From contig CANQAD010000007.1 of NCBI GenBank assembly GCA_947588735.1, positions 1 to 52,905 of the forward strand: DNA of 52,905 nt, given 5' to 3'. The position numbers and the translations under genes are program-made. The notes beneath the pieces were generated by a model, which made no database searches, was not told the DNA's origin, and saw only the letters and a program-made list of their open reading frames with translations. Of the stretch, positions 1 to 8,652 are shown one piece after another. The first letter of the stretch is position 1. Every line of letters begins with the position of its first letter. The DNA is from an uncultured Akkermansia sp. (GTDB lineage Bacteria > Verrucomicrobiota > Verrucomicrobiia > Verrucomicrobiales > Akkermansiaceae).

Positions 1-12
1 TTGTTGTTGCAC

Positions 13-35
13 CCTCAGAATACTCTTTTCTGAGG
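13..35. other. Short inverted repeat at left edge
   Basis: An 8-bp perfect inverted repeat (CCTCAGAA at 13-20, TTCTGAGG at 28-35) with a 7-nt loop. No clean T-tract follows on either strand, so a terminator role for a gene left of the window is only possible. The rest of 36-131 is pyrimidine-rich and holds nothing I recognise. Confidence 0.3.
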
Positions 36-131
36 AAACAAATCAACCTTCCTTTTTTTGTCTTCTCTTACCCTCTCCCTTAATTTTCTTGGGACACGTG
101 TGATTTTTGAGACATTGCGGTGGTTTTGAGT

Positions 132-160
132 TTGCCATGGAGGGTAAAACATGCTAGAAT
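132..160 (+). promoter_or_regulatory. Predicted sigma70-type promoter of the first gene
   Basis: TTGCCA at 132-137, a 17-bp spacer and TAGAAT at 155-160. The same -10 hexamer with the same spacing recurs before fabH. The expected transcript start (about 167) leaves a short leader before the ATG at 192. Confidence 0.55.
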
Positions 161-191
161 AGGAAAGAACGGTGGTGACATTGCGCAGTGT

Positions 192-797
192 ATGCTCAAG
201 GCGGTAAAATTTGACATTGATGGGATGCATGAGAACACGCCCCCTTTGTGTGCGGAGGACCACAGACGCTTTGTCGGTGGGCTAACGGGGAAATTACCGG
301 CGGCGACAGAAGTTGAGGCTTGCTTCGGGGTGGAAGATCAAAGTGTATCAGGGCAATTGATCTGTGAGTCGCCAAAGAATCTGAATCTGCCGATTCGCCG
401 ATTTACGGAGATATATGAGGAAATACACACGGAATATGCGCTGCGTCTATTCACGGGGGATAACGAGCTTTTGAAACGGTTGTTTTGGGCAGGGCTACAG
501 CTGGCCATTGTGATGGGGAAAAAACTATATTCTCCATTGCCTACCTCGTACCAATGCAGGTTGAACAGATGCTTTGAAATGTACTTGCATGGCGACCCGT
601 ATTGCAACGTTAAAGCACGGCGGTTGCGGGAATTTATGCGGTGGACTGGTTTGGCGGTTCACAAGATTCTTTATGCGGGCGATATGCCAATGGACACAGA
701 ACACGCTGCGCTGTCCAAGCATCAGATGCTGCCAAGCGCGAGTCCATTTGTCGTGCTCTGTGCTCGAATGTCTATGTCAGGAAACTCCAGCAATTAG
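192..797 (+). CDS. Hypothetical protein
   Basis: A 201-residue protein of a family I do not recognise. The start is the first ATG downstream of the promoter at 132-160; the frame is also open upstream, from a GTG at 120, but that lies before the promoter. The product is mixed alpha/beta with a helical middle (an IYEEIHTEYALRLF stretch at about residue 78) and several cysteines; there is no signal peptide and no convincing membrane helix. It ends 28 bp before the GH84 gene, so the two may be co-transcribed, but nothing else ties its function to glycan breakdown. It could be a spurious frame: the evidence for coding is length, promoter and ordinary amino-acid composition. Confidence 0.5.
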   Translation: MLKAVKFDIDGMHENTPPLCAEDHRRFVGGLTGKLPAATEVEACFGVEDQSVSGQLICESPKNLNLPIRRFTEIYEEIHTEYALRLFTGDNELLKRLFWAGLQLAIVMGKKLYSPLPTSYQCRLNRCFEMYLHGDPYCNVKARRLREFMRWTGLAVHKILYAGDMPMDTEHAALSKHQMLPSASPFVVLCARMSMSGNSSN

Positions 798-825
798 AGG
801 TCGTTGTATACGGCACGAAATCGAT

Positions 826-3666
826 ATGAAATTGATACACAAGATAGTTTTTATCACACTTGTTACAGTAGCTATGGCATTGGCTAATGATAATTTGGTG
901 TATCCTACTCCGCAGCACTGCGAGCTGAGTGGGCAGACAACTCGCGTGCAGGAAATTTCTGTGTATATGCGAGAGGCCTCAAGTACCGGGGAGTTTTGGG
1001 ACAGGTTGCCCACGCATGCGGCAGGTGGCTATGCTCTGCGTATTACTACAGGTCGTGTGGAGGTGTGGGCAAACGATGATGATGGTCTCTACTACGCTAA
1101 GCAAACACTTAGTCAACTACTCCATGGCGTACCGGGGGCAGATGATGCTCAAGCAGACCCCTTCCCTGAGAAAAATATCGAGGAAGTGGCCAAGCTGGGA
1201 GAACTTCCCATTGGTTGCGTAGTAGATTGGCCAGATCTGCCTTGGCGCGGCGTTGTGGAGGGATATTATGGCGTGCCTTGGAGCGTGGAGGCAAGGCGTT
1301 CCCAGCTTGCCTTTTATGGGCGCAATAAAATGAATACCTACATCTATGCGCCGAAGGATGATCCCTACCACCACGGCAGAGGCTGTTATGAGCCTTACCC
1401 ACCAGAAAAAGCCCAAGAGCTGCGCCAGCTGATAGATTGTGCCCGTAAAAATCACGTACGCTTCGTGTGGGCGATTCACCCCGCTAACACAGTGCGATGG
1501 GAGGTGGATGAAGGTCGCTCGCAGTTGAAGGCGTTGTGTGGGAAACTGGAGGCCATGTACGAGTTGGGGGTACGCAACTTTGGGCTACTCATTGATGATA
1601 GCGCCGGTGAGATAGGTCGAGCAGAGCGGCAGGTGCAACTTGCAAACTATCTCACCCATAACTTTATTCGTAAACACCCGGATGTAGATCAGACACTTAT
1701 CATGTGCCCTACCGGTTACAACCGCAGCTGGGCTAAGCCGGAGGATCTGCACACACTTGGTGAGGGGTTGGATGCCTCGACCTGTGTCATGTGGACGGGC
1801 GATACAGTGGTGCACGATATTACGCTGGATGGGCAGCGCTGGGTAAATCGTCATTTAGGGCGACCTACGTTCATCTGGTGGAATTGGCCCTGCAATGATA
1901 TTAAGCCCAACCGCCTTTCCATGGGACGTGCGTATGGCATAGGCACGGAGGAGGAGATGAAAACGCAAATGTGCGGGTTTGTAGCCAATCCTATGGAAGA
2001 GGCTGAGGCGAGTAAGGTGGGACTTTTCAGCGTTGCCAACTACACGTGGAATATTGTGCGCTTTGATTCACTGCGTACATGGGAACATGGCATTGCACGT
2101 CTCTATCCGAACCAGAAAGAGGCTATGAAGCTCTTCTGCGAGCATAATTCCTACCTCCTGCCGAACAATCATGGCTATGAGCGTGAGGAATCCACCCGCT
2201 GTGCAGCCACGGCACAGACCCTTATGGCGAGTCTGGAAGAAGAGGAGCAAGATCCTGCGGCCGTTCGTGCACTTGCTACGGAATACGAGCACATTCGCTG
2301 TGCTGGGCAGCAATTGCTAGACACACCTGGTCGTTTGCACGATGAAATCATGCCGTGGCTTCAGCAGTTCGAGATGTTGGGACACGCCGGGACTCTGGCC
2401 ATGCAGACACTGTTGGAGCCAGATGCGGAGAAAAAGCTTCCCATCTTTATGGATACGATGGGCCTCATCAACAAGATGAGCACCACAAAACGCCGTGGCT
2501 GGGATGGTCGACGTATTGTTAGCGCCAACGATGTGGAAGTGGCCATGTATGCCATGGAGCCTGCCTTGCGTAAAACTGTAGCGTACAACAATCATTTCAT
2601 TTATGCATACATGGCGGGTCTTGGCAGTGTGTGGCCTTCTTTTTCTGCATCTTGCGGTGATGCTCAGAATAATCCGCAAGCTATACGTGATGGCAATGCT
2701 GCTACCTTCTGGTCTAGTCAAGAGGTTCAGCGCGAAGGTCAGTGGTTCTGCTTGGATTTTGGATCGGCAGTAGTAATCTGGCGTATCAATTTGCTGATGG
2801 GCGGGGTACGCGCGGACGATTTTGTGCCCAAGGGACAGTTTGAACTGTCTAATGATGGAGAGCATTGGTCGCCCATTGGTGAGGAATGTAGTGGCCCGGC
2901 AGCGGTTCTGAACCTTGGAAATAATCCAATTCGTGCCCGTATGGTACGCTTCCGCATTACAAAACCGGGAGATAAATGGGTGTCAATCTATGAGTTTTCT
3001 ATCAACCGAATGTCTCCCCCCTATGCTGTGAGCAATATGGTTGATAGTCCACGGCTTCGCGCTGTGGATTACCAAGATACCGTGGGTATTGGGCGTGTGA
3101 TGGAAGTACTCACCATGCGCCCGGGGGAATTCATTGATCTGCAAGTGCCAGGTCTGGTAGATCCGCTCTACATTGAAGTCAACTTAGAAAATGCTGAGGT
3201 AGGACGCTGGGCGGCTCTGGAACTCACCGACGAACATGGAAACAAAATCCCGATTCAAGCTCAGAATGACAACGGTGTCATTTTTATCAAAAATCCCGTG
3301 CAACAACCTGTGCGTGCCATGCGGCTCACCAATATTGGCTCTGAGCCCCGTCAAATACGTCTCACCAGCTTTCGCCTGGGGTATACGGCAGGAGAGGGCA
3401 GCTCAGCTATGCAGTTGCTTACTGATCAAGATTTGACGTCTGGTATTGCTTGTGGAAACAAGCCCGTAAATATCACCTTGCCTTGCCCGCCTGGTGTGCG
3501 CGAGGCAATCGTGGTAGGTACAGCTTCTTGCCTCATCCAGGGAGCCCAGGAAGTTGCTTCCTCACCGCATTTGCACCATTTTAAACTACCGCAGGGGGAG
3601 GAGACGATTCAGCTCATTGCTCCGCTGCAGACTGATAAATTTATCAACGAAATTATCCTAAAATGA
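826..3666 (+). CDS. Secreted GH84 beta-N-acetylglucosaminidase (O-GlcNAcase/hyaluronidase type) with F5/8C domain
   Basis: A 946-residue secreted hydrolase expected to remove beta-linked GlcNAc from glycoproteins or mucin-type glycans by substrate-assisted catalysis. The ATG at 826 is chosen because it opens a signal peptide (MKLIHKIVFI followed by a hydrophobic run to about residue 22); the frame is open further upstream but overlaps the previous gene. Next come an N-terminal GH20b-like domain (about 25-135) and the GH84 catalytic barrel, which starts at the RGVVEGYYGVPW motif (about 139). The catalytic Asp pair is visible in GLLIDDSAGE (D257, D258). A helical region follows, then a discoidin/CBM32-like F5/8C domain (about 605-727) and a C-terminal beta-rich region. 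Its stop overlaps the next ATG (ATGA), so it is probably translationally coupled to the esterase remnant. Confidence 0.9.
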   Translation: MKLIHKIVFITLVTVAMALANDNLVYPTPQHCELSGQTTRVQEISVYMREASSTGEFWDRLPTHAAGGYALRITTGRVEVWANDDDGLYYAKQTLSQLLHGVPGADDAQADPFPEKNIEEVAKLGELPIGCVVDWPDLPWRGVVEGYYGVPWSVEARRSQLAFYGRNKMNTYIYAPKDDPYHHGRGCYEPYPPEKAQELRQLIDCARKNHVRFVWAIHPANTVRWEVDEGRSQLKALCGKLEAMYELGVRNFGLLIDDSAGEIGRAERQVQLANYLTHNFIRKHPDVDQTLIMCPTGYNRSWAKPEDLHTLGEGLDASTCVMWTGDTVVHDITLDGQRWVNRHLGRPTFIWWNWPCNDIKPNRLSMGRAYGIGTEEEMKTQMCGFVANPMEEAEASKVGLFSVANYTWNIVRFDSLRTWEHGIARLYPNQKEAMKLFCEHNSYLLPNNHGYEREESTRCAATAQTLMASLEEEEQDPAAVRALATEYEHIRCAGQQLLDTPGRLHDEIMPWLQQFEMLGHAGTLAMQTLLEPDAEKKLPIFMDTMGLINKMSTTKRRGWDGRRIVSANDVEVAMYAMEPALRKTVAYNNHFIYAYMAGLGSVWPSFSASCGDAQNNPQAIRDGNAATFWSSQEVQREGQWFCLDFGSAVVIWRINLLMGGVRADDFVPKGQFELSNDGEHWSPIGEECSGPAAVLNLGNNPIRARMVRFRITKPGDKWVSIYEFSINRMSPPYAVSNMVDSPRLRAVDYQDTVGIGRVMEVLTMRPGEFIDLQVPGLVDPLYIEVNLENAEVGRWAALELTDEHGNKIPIQAQNDNGVIFIKNPVQQPVRAMRLTNIGSEPRQIRLTSFRLGYTAGEGSSAMQLLTDQDLTSGIACGNKPVNITLPCPPGVREAIVVGTASCLIQGAQEVASSPHLHHFKLPQGEETIQLIAPLQTDKFINEIILK

Positions 3667-4073
3667 AAAGTAAACTCATGCGAATTGTAAACATGAGCGT
3701 GTGGCTAGTTGGTGCATTCTGTTCCGTCAGTGCAGTGAAGGGGGCGAATCATATTTATCTGCTGGCTGGAGGGGAAAATGCTTTGGGAGCGATGGGCGGC
3801 GCTCCGTTTTCGGGAGAACAAATATCCGAGTGCGAGAGCTATTCCTATCTATGGAATGGCAATATGAACAGCACAGGGGGAACGGTGGTCGATAATCCGG
3901 GGTGGAGTGTTGTAGGACCACAGCCGCTGGGGCAGAAATCAGGGGTGCTGAGTATGGGGGGCTCGAGTACGCATTTTGCCATAACGGTGGGAGGCAAACC
4001 TGCTCAGTTGACGAGGCAGGAAGAAGGTTCCTATATCATCACTGAAATTATTGCGGCGTCAATGAAATGGTAG
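3663..4073 (+). pseudogene. Internally deleted, catalytically dead sialate-O-acetylesterase paralogue
   Basis: A 136-residue frame with a signal peptide that reads as the two ends of the next gene's product joined together. Residues about 29-98 match its N-terminus (IYLLAGGENALGAM against VYILTGQSNSLGAV; the YLWNGNM and LLWNGNM segments align). Residues about 105-128 match its extreme C-terminus (ITVGGKPAQL against ITVDGRPAKF). Roughly 340 residues, including the Gly-Glu and Asp/His blocks, are missing, and the SGNH nucleophile motif GQSN has become GGEN. The frame stays open and the ATG overlaps the GH84 stop, so a small secreted protein may still be made. I call it a degraded duplicate; a retained binding role is possible but unsupported. 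Confidence 0.75.
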
Positions 4074-4151
4074 ACTCGCACAGGGGATTGGGGATGTGGT
4101 ACGAGCCTATGTGACTTGGGTGAAGTTTGCTTTTTTTTACAGAAAATGCTT

Positions 4152-5558
4152 ATGAACATACGATTCAGCAACAAATTAATGTGCGGTGTTTTGACGGCAA
4201 TCTTGTCAGGGATGTCCGCAGCTATGGCGCAGAGTCACCACGTGTACATTCTCACGGGGCAATCCAATTCTTTGGGCGCAGTGAAGGGGACCCCCGCCAC
4301 CACGGAGCAACTCGAACGGTACAAGAGTGAAGGCTTGCTGTGGAACGGCAATATGGTGCGCGAGACCGGAGAAAAGTTTGAAAAAAAACCAAGATGGACG
4401 ACGGTGGCTCCTCAACTGCCCAAGTACACCGGATCTCTCTGTATGGGGCCGGAGTATGGCTTCTGCTCCATGATGCAGCGCCACGACTGGCATACCTCAA
4501 AAGGGGATGATGTGGCCGTAATCAAAGCTTCCTTGGATGGTGGAAGCAACAGCTATTGGCTGCCGGATGCTCCGGGCTATAAATCCCTGAGTAGTACGGT
4601 CAAGATTGCTATGGATTCACTGAAGGGACACAGCCAATTGCACGCGCTTCTCTACTTGCAGGGAGAATCCAATAGCACGGAGGAAGAAATCACTCAGGCA
4701 CCCGCTCGTTTCCTGAGCTTGCTAACCCGCCTAGGCAAAGAGACTAAGAAGGGGATCATCAAACTGGCAGTTGTTGGCGAGTGCGCGACATGGGATGGCA
4801 AGGAGAGCAAAAATGCTGCTGGCGATACCACGGCAAAGCTGCTCGAAGATATGGCGAGCAAGAAGAAAAACGTGGGCTGGGTGCGCACGCGTGATCTCAC
4901 CAAAATCAAGAGTGGTGATTCTATGGGGGTACATTACGATGGAATATCCCAAATCACAATTGGCGCGCGCTATGCATACGCTGTGGCGGTGCTGGAGAAA
5001 CTGCCTTTCTCTCCTACGCGCAGCGATGATCCTCAGGCGGTACTAGATTCTCCTGCCGCTTGGTGGGGTGGTAAAGCGCCCAGTCGAGAGCAAACAGCGA
5101 CTTGGGATATTGCTGCTGCCAATGTAGCATATGAAAAAGTCAGCAGGGCTTTTTCCGTGGCTGGTATTGTGGTTGATGACCCTTTCAGTGGTCAGATACG
5201 CCTTTTTGCATCGGTGGAAGGTAAGGCTCGCGCAAGCATTGGTGCCAAGGGGGTTATACTCAAGAGAGGTGATATTTTCTTTCAATTGCCAATGGAAGTT
5301 GCAGAAGATCAGACGTGGAAGTTGGCAGAGGGATGCATCCTCGCGATTGGCTCTGCAAATGAGCCCGTGAGCTTGGATGGTACTGTTTGTATTAGCGTGC
5401 ATGCGGCACCCGGAAGTTCTCTGCGGCTTCATCTCACTAAATTACCTCAGACCCGCTGGGCGTTGCCAACGCCGCTTCCGGATGCCCAGATTACTGTTGA
5501 TGGCAGGCCGGCCAAATTCACTAAACAGGGTGAATTCTATACCATTTCTGAGAATTGA
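4152..5558 (+). CDS. Secreted sialate O-acetylesterase-type (SASA) carbohydrate esterase
   Basis: A 468-residue SGNH-type esterase probably removing acetyl groups from sialic acid or other glycans outside the cytoplasm. A signal peptide spans about residues 1-27 (MNIRFSNKL, then a hydrophobic core ending AMAQ). The nucleophile lies in the GQSNS motif (Ser38). The conserved Gly-Glu block is seen as LYLQGESNS, and the late Asp/His block as DSMGVHYDG. A beta-rich C-terminal region of about 150 residues, not recognised, ends with the ITVDGRPAK segment that also survives in the truncated paralogue just upstream. ATGs at 4146 and 4152 are both possible; neither has a clear Shine-Dalgarno. Together with the GH84 gene this suggests a host-glycan trimming locus. 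Confidence 0.8.
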   Translation: MNIRFSNKLMCGVLTAILSGMSAAMAQSHHVYILTGQSNSLGAVKGTPATTEQLERYKSEGLLWNGNMVRETGEKFEKKPRWTTVAPQLPKYTGSLCMGPEYGFCSMMQRHDWHTSKGDDVAVIKASLDGGSNSYWLPDAPGYKSLSSTVKIAMDSLKGHSQLHALLYLQGESNSTEEEITQAPARFLSLLTRLGKETKKGIIKLAVVGECATWDGKESKNAAGDTTAKLLEDMASKKKNVGWVRTRDLTKIKSGDSMGVHYDGISQITIGARYAYAVAVLEKLPFSPTRSDDPQAVLDSPAAWWGGKAPSREQTATWDIAAANVAYEKVSRAFSVAGIVVDDPFSGQIRLFASVEGKARASIGAKGVILKRGDIFFQLPMEVAEDQTWKLAEGCILAIGSANEPVSLDGTVCISVHAAPGSSLRLHLTKLPQTRWALPTPLPDAQITVDGRPAKFTKQGEFYTISEN

Positions 5559-5722
5559 TGTTTTCCGGCAATGCTGGGAATGGATGGAGAGCTGATATTA
5601 AACCAAGAGTTTTGAGGCGTCAGTCTTTAAAGAGAGCTTTCATGATTCCCTAGATCAGTTTGATGGCTTTATTACGAGGTGGAGAAGGTGCGTTTTGCAC
5701 CAACGGCAACACGATTGCAGCC

Positions 5723-5751
5723 TTGTCAAATAAAGGGGCATGTGTTACACT
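5723..5751 (+). promoter_or_regulatory. fhs promoter, leaderless arrangement
   Basis: TTGTCA at 5723-5728, a 17-bp spacer and TACACT at 5746-5751. The fhs ATG at 5759 comes 7 nt after the -10 box, about where transcription should begin, so the mRNA would have no 5' leader. The frame is open upstream (from 5660), but those codons include the promoter. Confidence 0.65.
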
Positions 5752-5758
5752 CTCGCTT

Positions 5759-7402
5759 ATGGACGAAAAGGAAACGTTTACCGCAGGAATGGCCGGGAAG
5801 CTCGGACTGGAAGAGAAGTGGGTCGTTCCTTACGGACGGGATAAGGCGAAAGTGAGCATTGAGGCGCTCAAAGAGCGGGAGGCGCGTGGTAAGTTGATCC
5901 TTGTAAGCGCGCTCACGCCTACCCCTGCCGGGGAGGGCAAGACAACGGTGAGCATCGGTTTGGCGCAGGGACTGCAGAAGGTCGGGGAAAAAGTGTGTTT
6001 GGCGTTGCGTGAGCCGTCCATGGGGCCCGTCTTCGGACGTAAAGGCGGCGCTACGGGTGGCGGGGCATCCAGCATTGTGCCGGGTGAGAGCATCAACCTG
6101 TGCTTCAACGGAGATTTTCCGGCTATCACGGCGGCAAATAATTTGCTGGCGGCAGTTATTGATAATGCTCTCTTCCATCATACCACGCGTCTGGATCAAA
6201 ACAAGGTCACGTGGAAACGCGTGATGGATATGAATGACCGTGCCTTGCGTCATATTGTGGTGGGCCTCAACAAAAACGGTGTGCCTCGCGAGGAGGGCTT
6301 CAACATCACCCCGGCTTCCGAAATAATGGCGTGTTTGTGTCTGGCGGAGGATCTGGAAGACTTACGGAGACGAATCGACAACATTGTGGTGGGGTTCACA
6401 GCGGCGGATGAGGCGGTGTACGCGCGCGAGTTCGGGGTGACGGATGCGTTGCTTGCCATCTTGCGTGAGGCAATGAACCCGAACCTGGTGCAGAGTTTGG
6501 AAGGGGTGCCGACCTTTGTGCATGGCGGTCCTTTTGCGAATATCGCGCATGGGTGTAATTCGGTTGTGGCAACGAAAATGGCGCTGCGTTGTGCGGATTA
6601 TGTGGTCACAGAGGCTGGATTTGCTTTCGACTTGGGAGCGGAGAAGTTTTTGGACATCAAATGTCGACAGAGCGGATTGGCGCCGGAGGCCATTGTGCTG
6701 GTGGCAACGATTCGCGCGCTTAAGATGCACGGCGGTGCAGACAAAAAGGACTTGGAGACACCGGATGTGCAGGCCGTGCAGCGTGGATTGCCGAATCTGC
6801 AGGCGCACATTGAGAGCGCTCAAAAATATCAGCGACCGGTGATTGTAGCCATCAATCTTTTTGCCGCAAGTGATACGAAGGAGGAGATAATCGCCGTGAA
6901 GGAATGCTGTGCGCAGATGGGTGTGTGCTGCGCCGTGGCGGATGTGTTTGGTCGCGGCGGCGAAGGCGCCATAGAGCTGGCCAATACTGTGCTGCAGAGT
7001 ATTGCAGCCGCCGGGCAACAGCCTCCTTTCCGTCCGCTCTACAGCTTGGATATATCGGTGGAAGAACGCATGCGCGCCATTGCGTGCGGTATATACGGCG
7101 CAGATGGGGTGAAACTCACGTCCACGGCTGTGAAAAAACTCGCCCTCATGGAAAAGAATGACCTCACCCATTTGCCGGTGTGCATGGCCAAAACGCAGAA
7201 TTCTCTAACGGATGATCCTAAAGAGCCCGGGCGTCCAACGGGTTTTACCATTACTGTGCGCGACTTTGAAATTGCCAATGGCGCAGGTTTTTTGGTGGCG
7301 CTTTGTGGGGATATCATGCGCATGCCCGCTCTGCCAAAGGTACCTGCGGCTACGGCTATCCGTGTGGATGTACACGGACATATCTCCGGCATGAAGGGGT
7401 AA
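5759..7402 (+). CDS. fhs: Formate-tetrahydrofolate ligase
   Basis: Makes 10-formyl-THF from formate, THF and ATP in cytoplasmic one-carbon metabolism. The 547-residue length from ATG 5759 fits the family (about 555). The N-terminal half holds the ATP-binding loop TPAGEGKTT, followed by the family segments RGGATGGG-like (KGGATGGG) and FNGDFPAI. Later blocks such as FVHGGPFANIAHGC and TEAGFAFDLGAEKF are also characteristic. The start at 5759 is preferred because the protein then begins a few residues before the usual N-terminus and because of the promoter position. The gene is monocistronic here and its stop abuts the stop of the convergent SprT-like gene with no intervening base. Confidence 0.95.
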   Translation: MDEKETFTAGMAGKLGLEEKWVVPYGRDKAKVSIEALKEREARGKLILVSALTPTPAGEGKTTVSIGLAQGLQKVGEKVCLALREPSMGPVFGRKGGATGGGASSIVPGESINLCFNGDFPAITAANNLLAAVIDNALFHHTTRLDQNKVTWKRVMDMNDRALRHIVVGLNKNGVPREEGFNITPASEIMACLCLAEDLEDLRRRIDNIVVGFTAADEAVYAREFGVTDALLAILREAMNPNLVQSLEGVPTFVHGGPFANIAHGCNSVVATKMALRCADYVVTEAGFAFDLGAEKFLDIKCRQSGLAPEAIVLVATIRALKMHGGADKKDLETPDVQAVQRGLPNLQAHIESAQKYQRPVIVAINLFAASDTKEEIIAVKECCAQMGVCCAVADVFGRGGEGAIELANTVLQSIAAAGQQPPFRPLYSLDISVEERMRAIACGIYGADGVKLTSTAVKKLALMEKNDLTHLPVCMAKTQNSLTDDPKEPGRPTGFTITVRDFEIANGAGFLVALCGDIMRMPALPKVPAATAIRVDVHGHISGMKG

Positions 7403-7984
7403 TTATTGCTTGGCGCTTGACTCGCGCAAATCAATGAGGCGCAGCTTGCCAAGCGTGTGGTCGCGCTGCCCGGGGATGTAGCTGAGGCGTAGTCGGCGAA
7501 CGGAGTAGTTCGGTTTGCGGTAGTAATAGCGGTAGACCTCGCCGGTCTCGGCATGGCACAGGGCGTAGAGAGCTTGCCTCTTGCGCTCCGGCGGCGCAAA
7601 ATCATCACACTTGCAGACAGATCGCTCATCAGCAATTCCAAGCTCACAGCAGGCACGGCGCCAAGCAGGCCCATGCCCGCGCTCGCGGTATTTTTCCCAC
7701 GCCATCGCGTGCGCAAGTTCGTGGAGCACCGTGCGGCGGATTAGCTCAGGGTCTTTTTGCAAGTAGGATTCTACAAAGAAGCGGGAAAAACTCAGCACTC
7801 GCTTGTTAAACTTGCAGCAGCCAAGTCTCTTTACCGCCCTATCCCACACAACGCTCCATCCCGGTGGTCCACACATCTCGATGCAGGCGCGTGCGTAGTC
7901 TTCCACATCTTTCAAGCTTTGCCACTGCTTGGGCTGCGGTATGAGCAGCATCCGTGGCTCTTCCTGCGGTAATCTGCCCCTCAT
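7403..7984 (-). CDS. SprT-like zinc metalloprotein
   Basis: A 193-residue SprT/Spartan-type protein. The zinc motif HELAHA is visible (H88, E89, H92), with a further His at GHGPAW (H104) as in the family. SprT-like proteins are putative metallopeptidases; the bacterial role is poorly known, while eukaryotic Spartan clears DNA-protein crosslinks. The C-terminal zinc-ribbon part seems reduced: only scattered Cys (CKC at about 126 and a CHAETG segment), so a second zinc site may be absent. The ATG at 7984 is chosen because it lies 7 nt after a TATAAT box; an alternative TTG at 8020 falls within the -35 region. Convergent with fhs. Confidence 0.8.
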   Translation of the reverse strand: MRGRLPQEEPRMLLIPQPKQWQSLKDVEDYARACIEMCGPPGWSVVWDRAVKRLGCCKFNKRVLSFSRFFVESYLQKDPELIRRTVLHELAHAMAWEKYRERGHGPAWRRACCELGIADERSVCKCDDFAPPERKRQALYALCHAETGEVYRYYYRKPNYSVRRLRLSYIPGQRDHTLGKLRLIDLRESSAKQ

Positions 7985-7991
7985 GCGCCTC

Positions 7992-8020
7992 ATTATACGC
8001 AGCTCTTCCGGGTTGGACAA
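7992..8020 (-). promoter_or_regulatory. Promoter of the SprT-like gene, leaderless arrangement
   Basis: On the minus strand TTGTCC (8020-8015), a 17-bp spacer and a perfect TATAAT (7997-7992). The chosen ATG at 7984 is 7 nt further on, again at the expected transcription start. Confidence 0.65.
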
Positions 8021-8124
8021 GCCGTTTTCCCGCCAAAAGGATAACGGATGGGGTTGTTCACGCAGTTCATCTTGCTCATTTCCGGGCGCTCAACCACAAA
8101 AATGAGGGAATGAAGAAAAAAAGA

Positions 8125-8153
8125 TTGACAACTGAAGTGTATTGGAGTGTACT
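8125..8153 (+). promoter_or_regulatory. Promoter of the dcw cluster (PmraZ)
   Basis: A consensus -35 TTGACA at 8125-8130. The -10 is TGTACT at 8148-8153 with a 17-bp spacer, or TACTAT at 8150-8155 with 19 bp. It is the only strong promoter seen before the run of overlapping genes to 22.5 kb. Confidence 0.6.
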
Positions 8154-8172
8154 ATGTGCATCGGCAAGTGTA
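8136..8172 (+). promoter_or_regulatory. Candidate MraZ operator: AGTGTA direct repeats
   Basis: AGTGTA occurs at 8136-8141, 8146-8151 and 8167-8172, with a degenerate TGTGCA near 8155-8160. The spacings are about 10, 10 and 11 bp, one helical turn. The repeats overlap the promoter. MraZ proteins are known to bind short direct repeats at about 10-bp spacing upstream of their own gene (TGGGN in E. coli, AAAGTG-type in mollicutes), so these are likely autoregulatory sites. Confidence 0.6.
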
Positions 8173-8181
8173 CGAAAGGAT

Positions 8182-8652
8182 ATGTCGAAGGATCGAACAG
8201 TGCTTTTTTTGGGAAATGTGACGCATAAGCTGGACCCGAAGAGTCGGGTGGCCGTACCGGCGAGCTGGCGCGCGGCGCAGGGGGAGATATTAGTCCTCAT
8301 TGAAGCGCACAGTGAGGGTCATCGTGTATTGAAGTGCTACACGCAAGAGAGTTTTGCCGAAAAGATAGGAGCAATACGGGAGCACGCTCGGGAACAGCAA
8401 ATACCACCCGGGGAGGTTGATCAATACGTGGGGAAGATCACGGGATGCAGTTTTGAGGCCGAGGTGAGCGCACAGGGAAAATTGCTGATACCTAAGCCAC
8501 AGAGAGAGCGCTTGAAGTTGGCGGAAACGGCCACGATTGTAGGACGTGGCACATTTTTTGAAATCTGGAACCCGGCTGATTACGAGAGCACGCATACGGC
8601 GGATGCGCTCAGCAAGCTGGAGCTCGACCAAGTCTTCCACATTCTTTCATGA
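8182..8652 (+). CDS. mraZ: Transcriptional regulator MraZ
   Basis: First gene of the dcw cluster, a DNA-binding protein of the AbrB-like fold that usually represses its own operon. The 156-residue product begins at ATG 8182 just after a GAAAGGA stretch. Two SpoVT/AbrB-like repeats are visible: the N-terminal one around HKLDPKSRVAVPASWR (residue about 14), the second around VSAQGKLLIPKPQRERL (about 95-111). Both carry the family's basic, Pro-containing pattern. Direct repeats overlapping the promoter support autoregulation. It ends in an ATGA overlap with rsmH. Confidence 0.92.
   Translation: MSKDRTVLFLGNVTHKLDPKSRVAVPASWRAAQGEILVLIEAHSEGHRVLKCYTQESFAEKIGAIREHAREQQIPPGEVDQYVGKITGCSFEAEVSAQGKLLIPKPQRERLKLAETATIVGRGTFFEIWNPADYESTHTADALSKLELDQVFHILS

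Noticed and set aside
574..825. Upstream in-frame extension of the GH84 protein
   Set aside because: It overlaps the previous gene and would bury the signal peptide that begins at 826.
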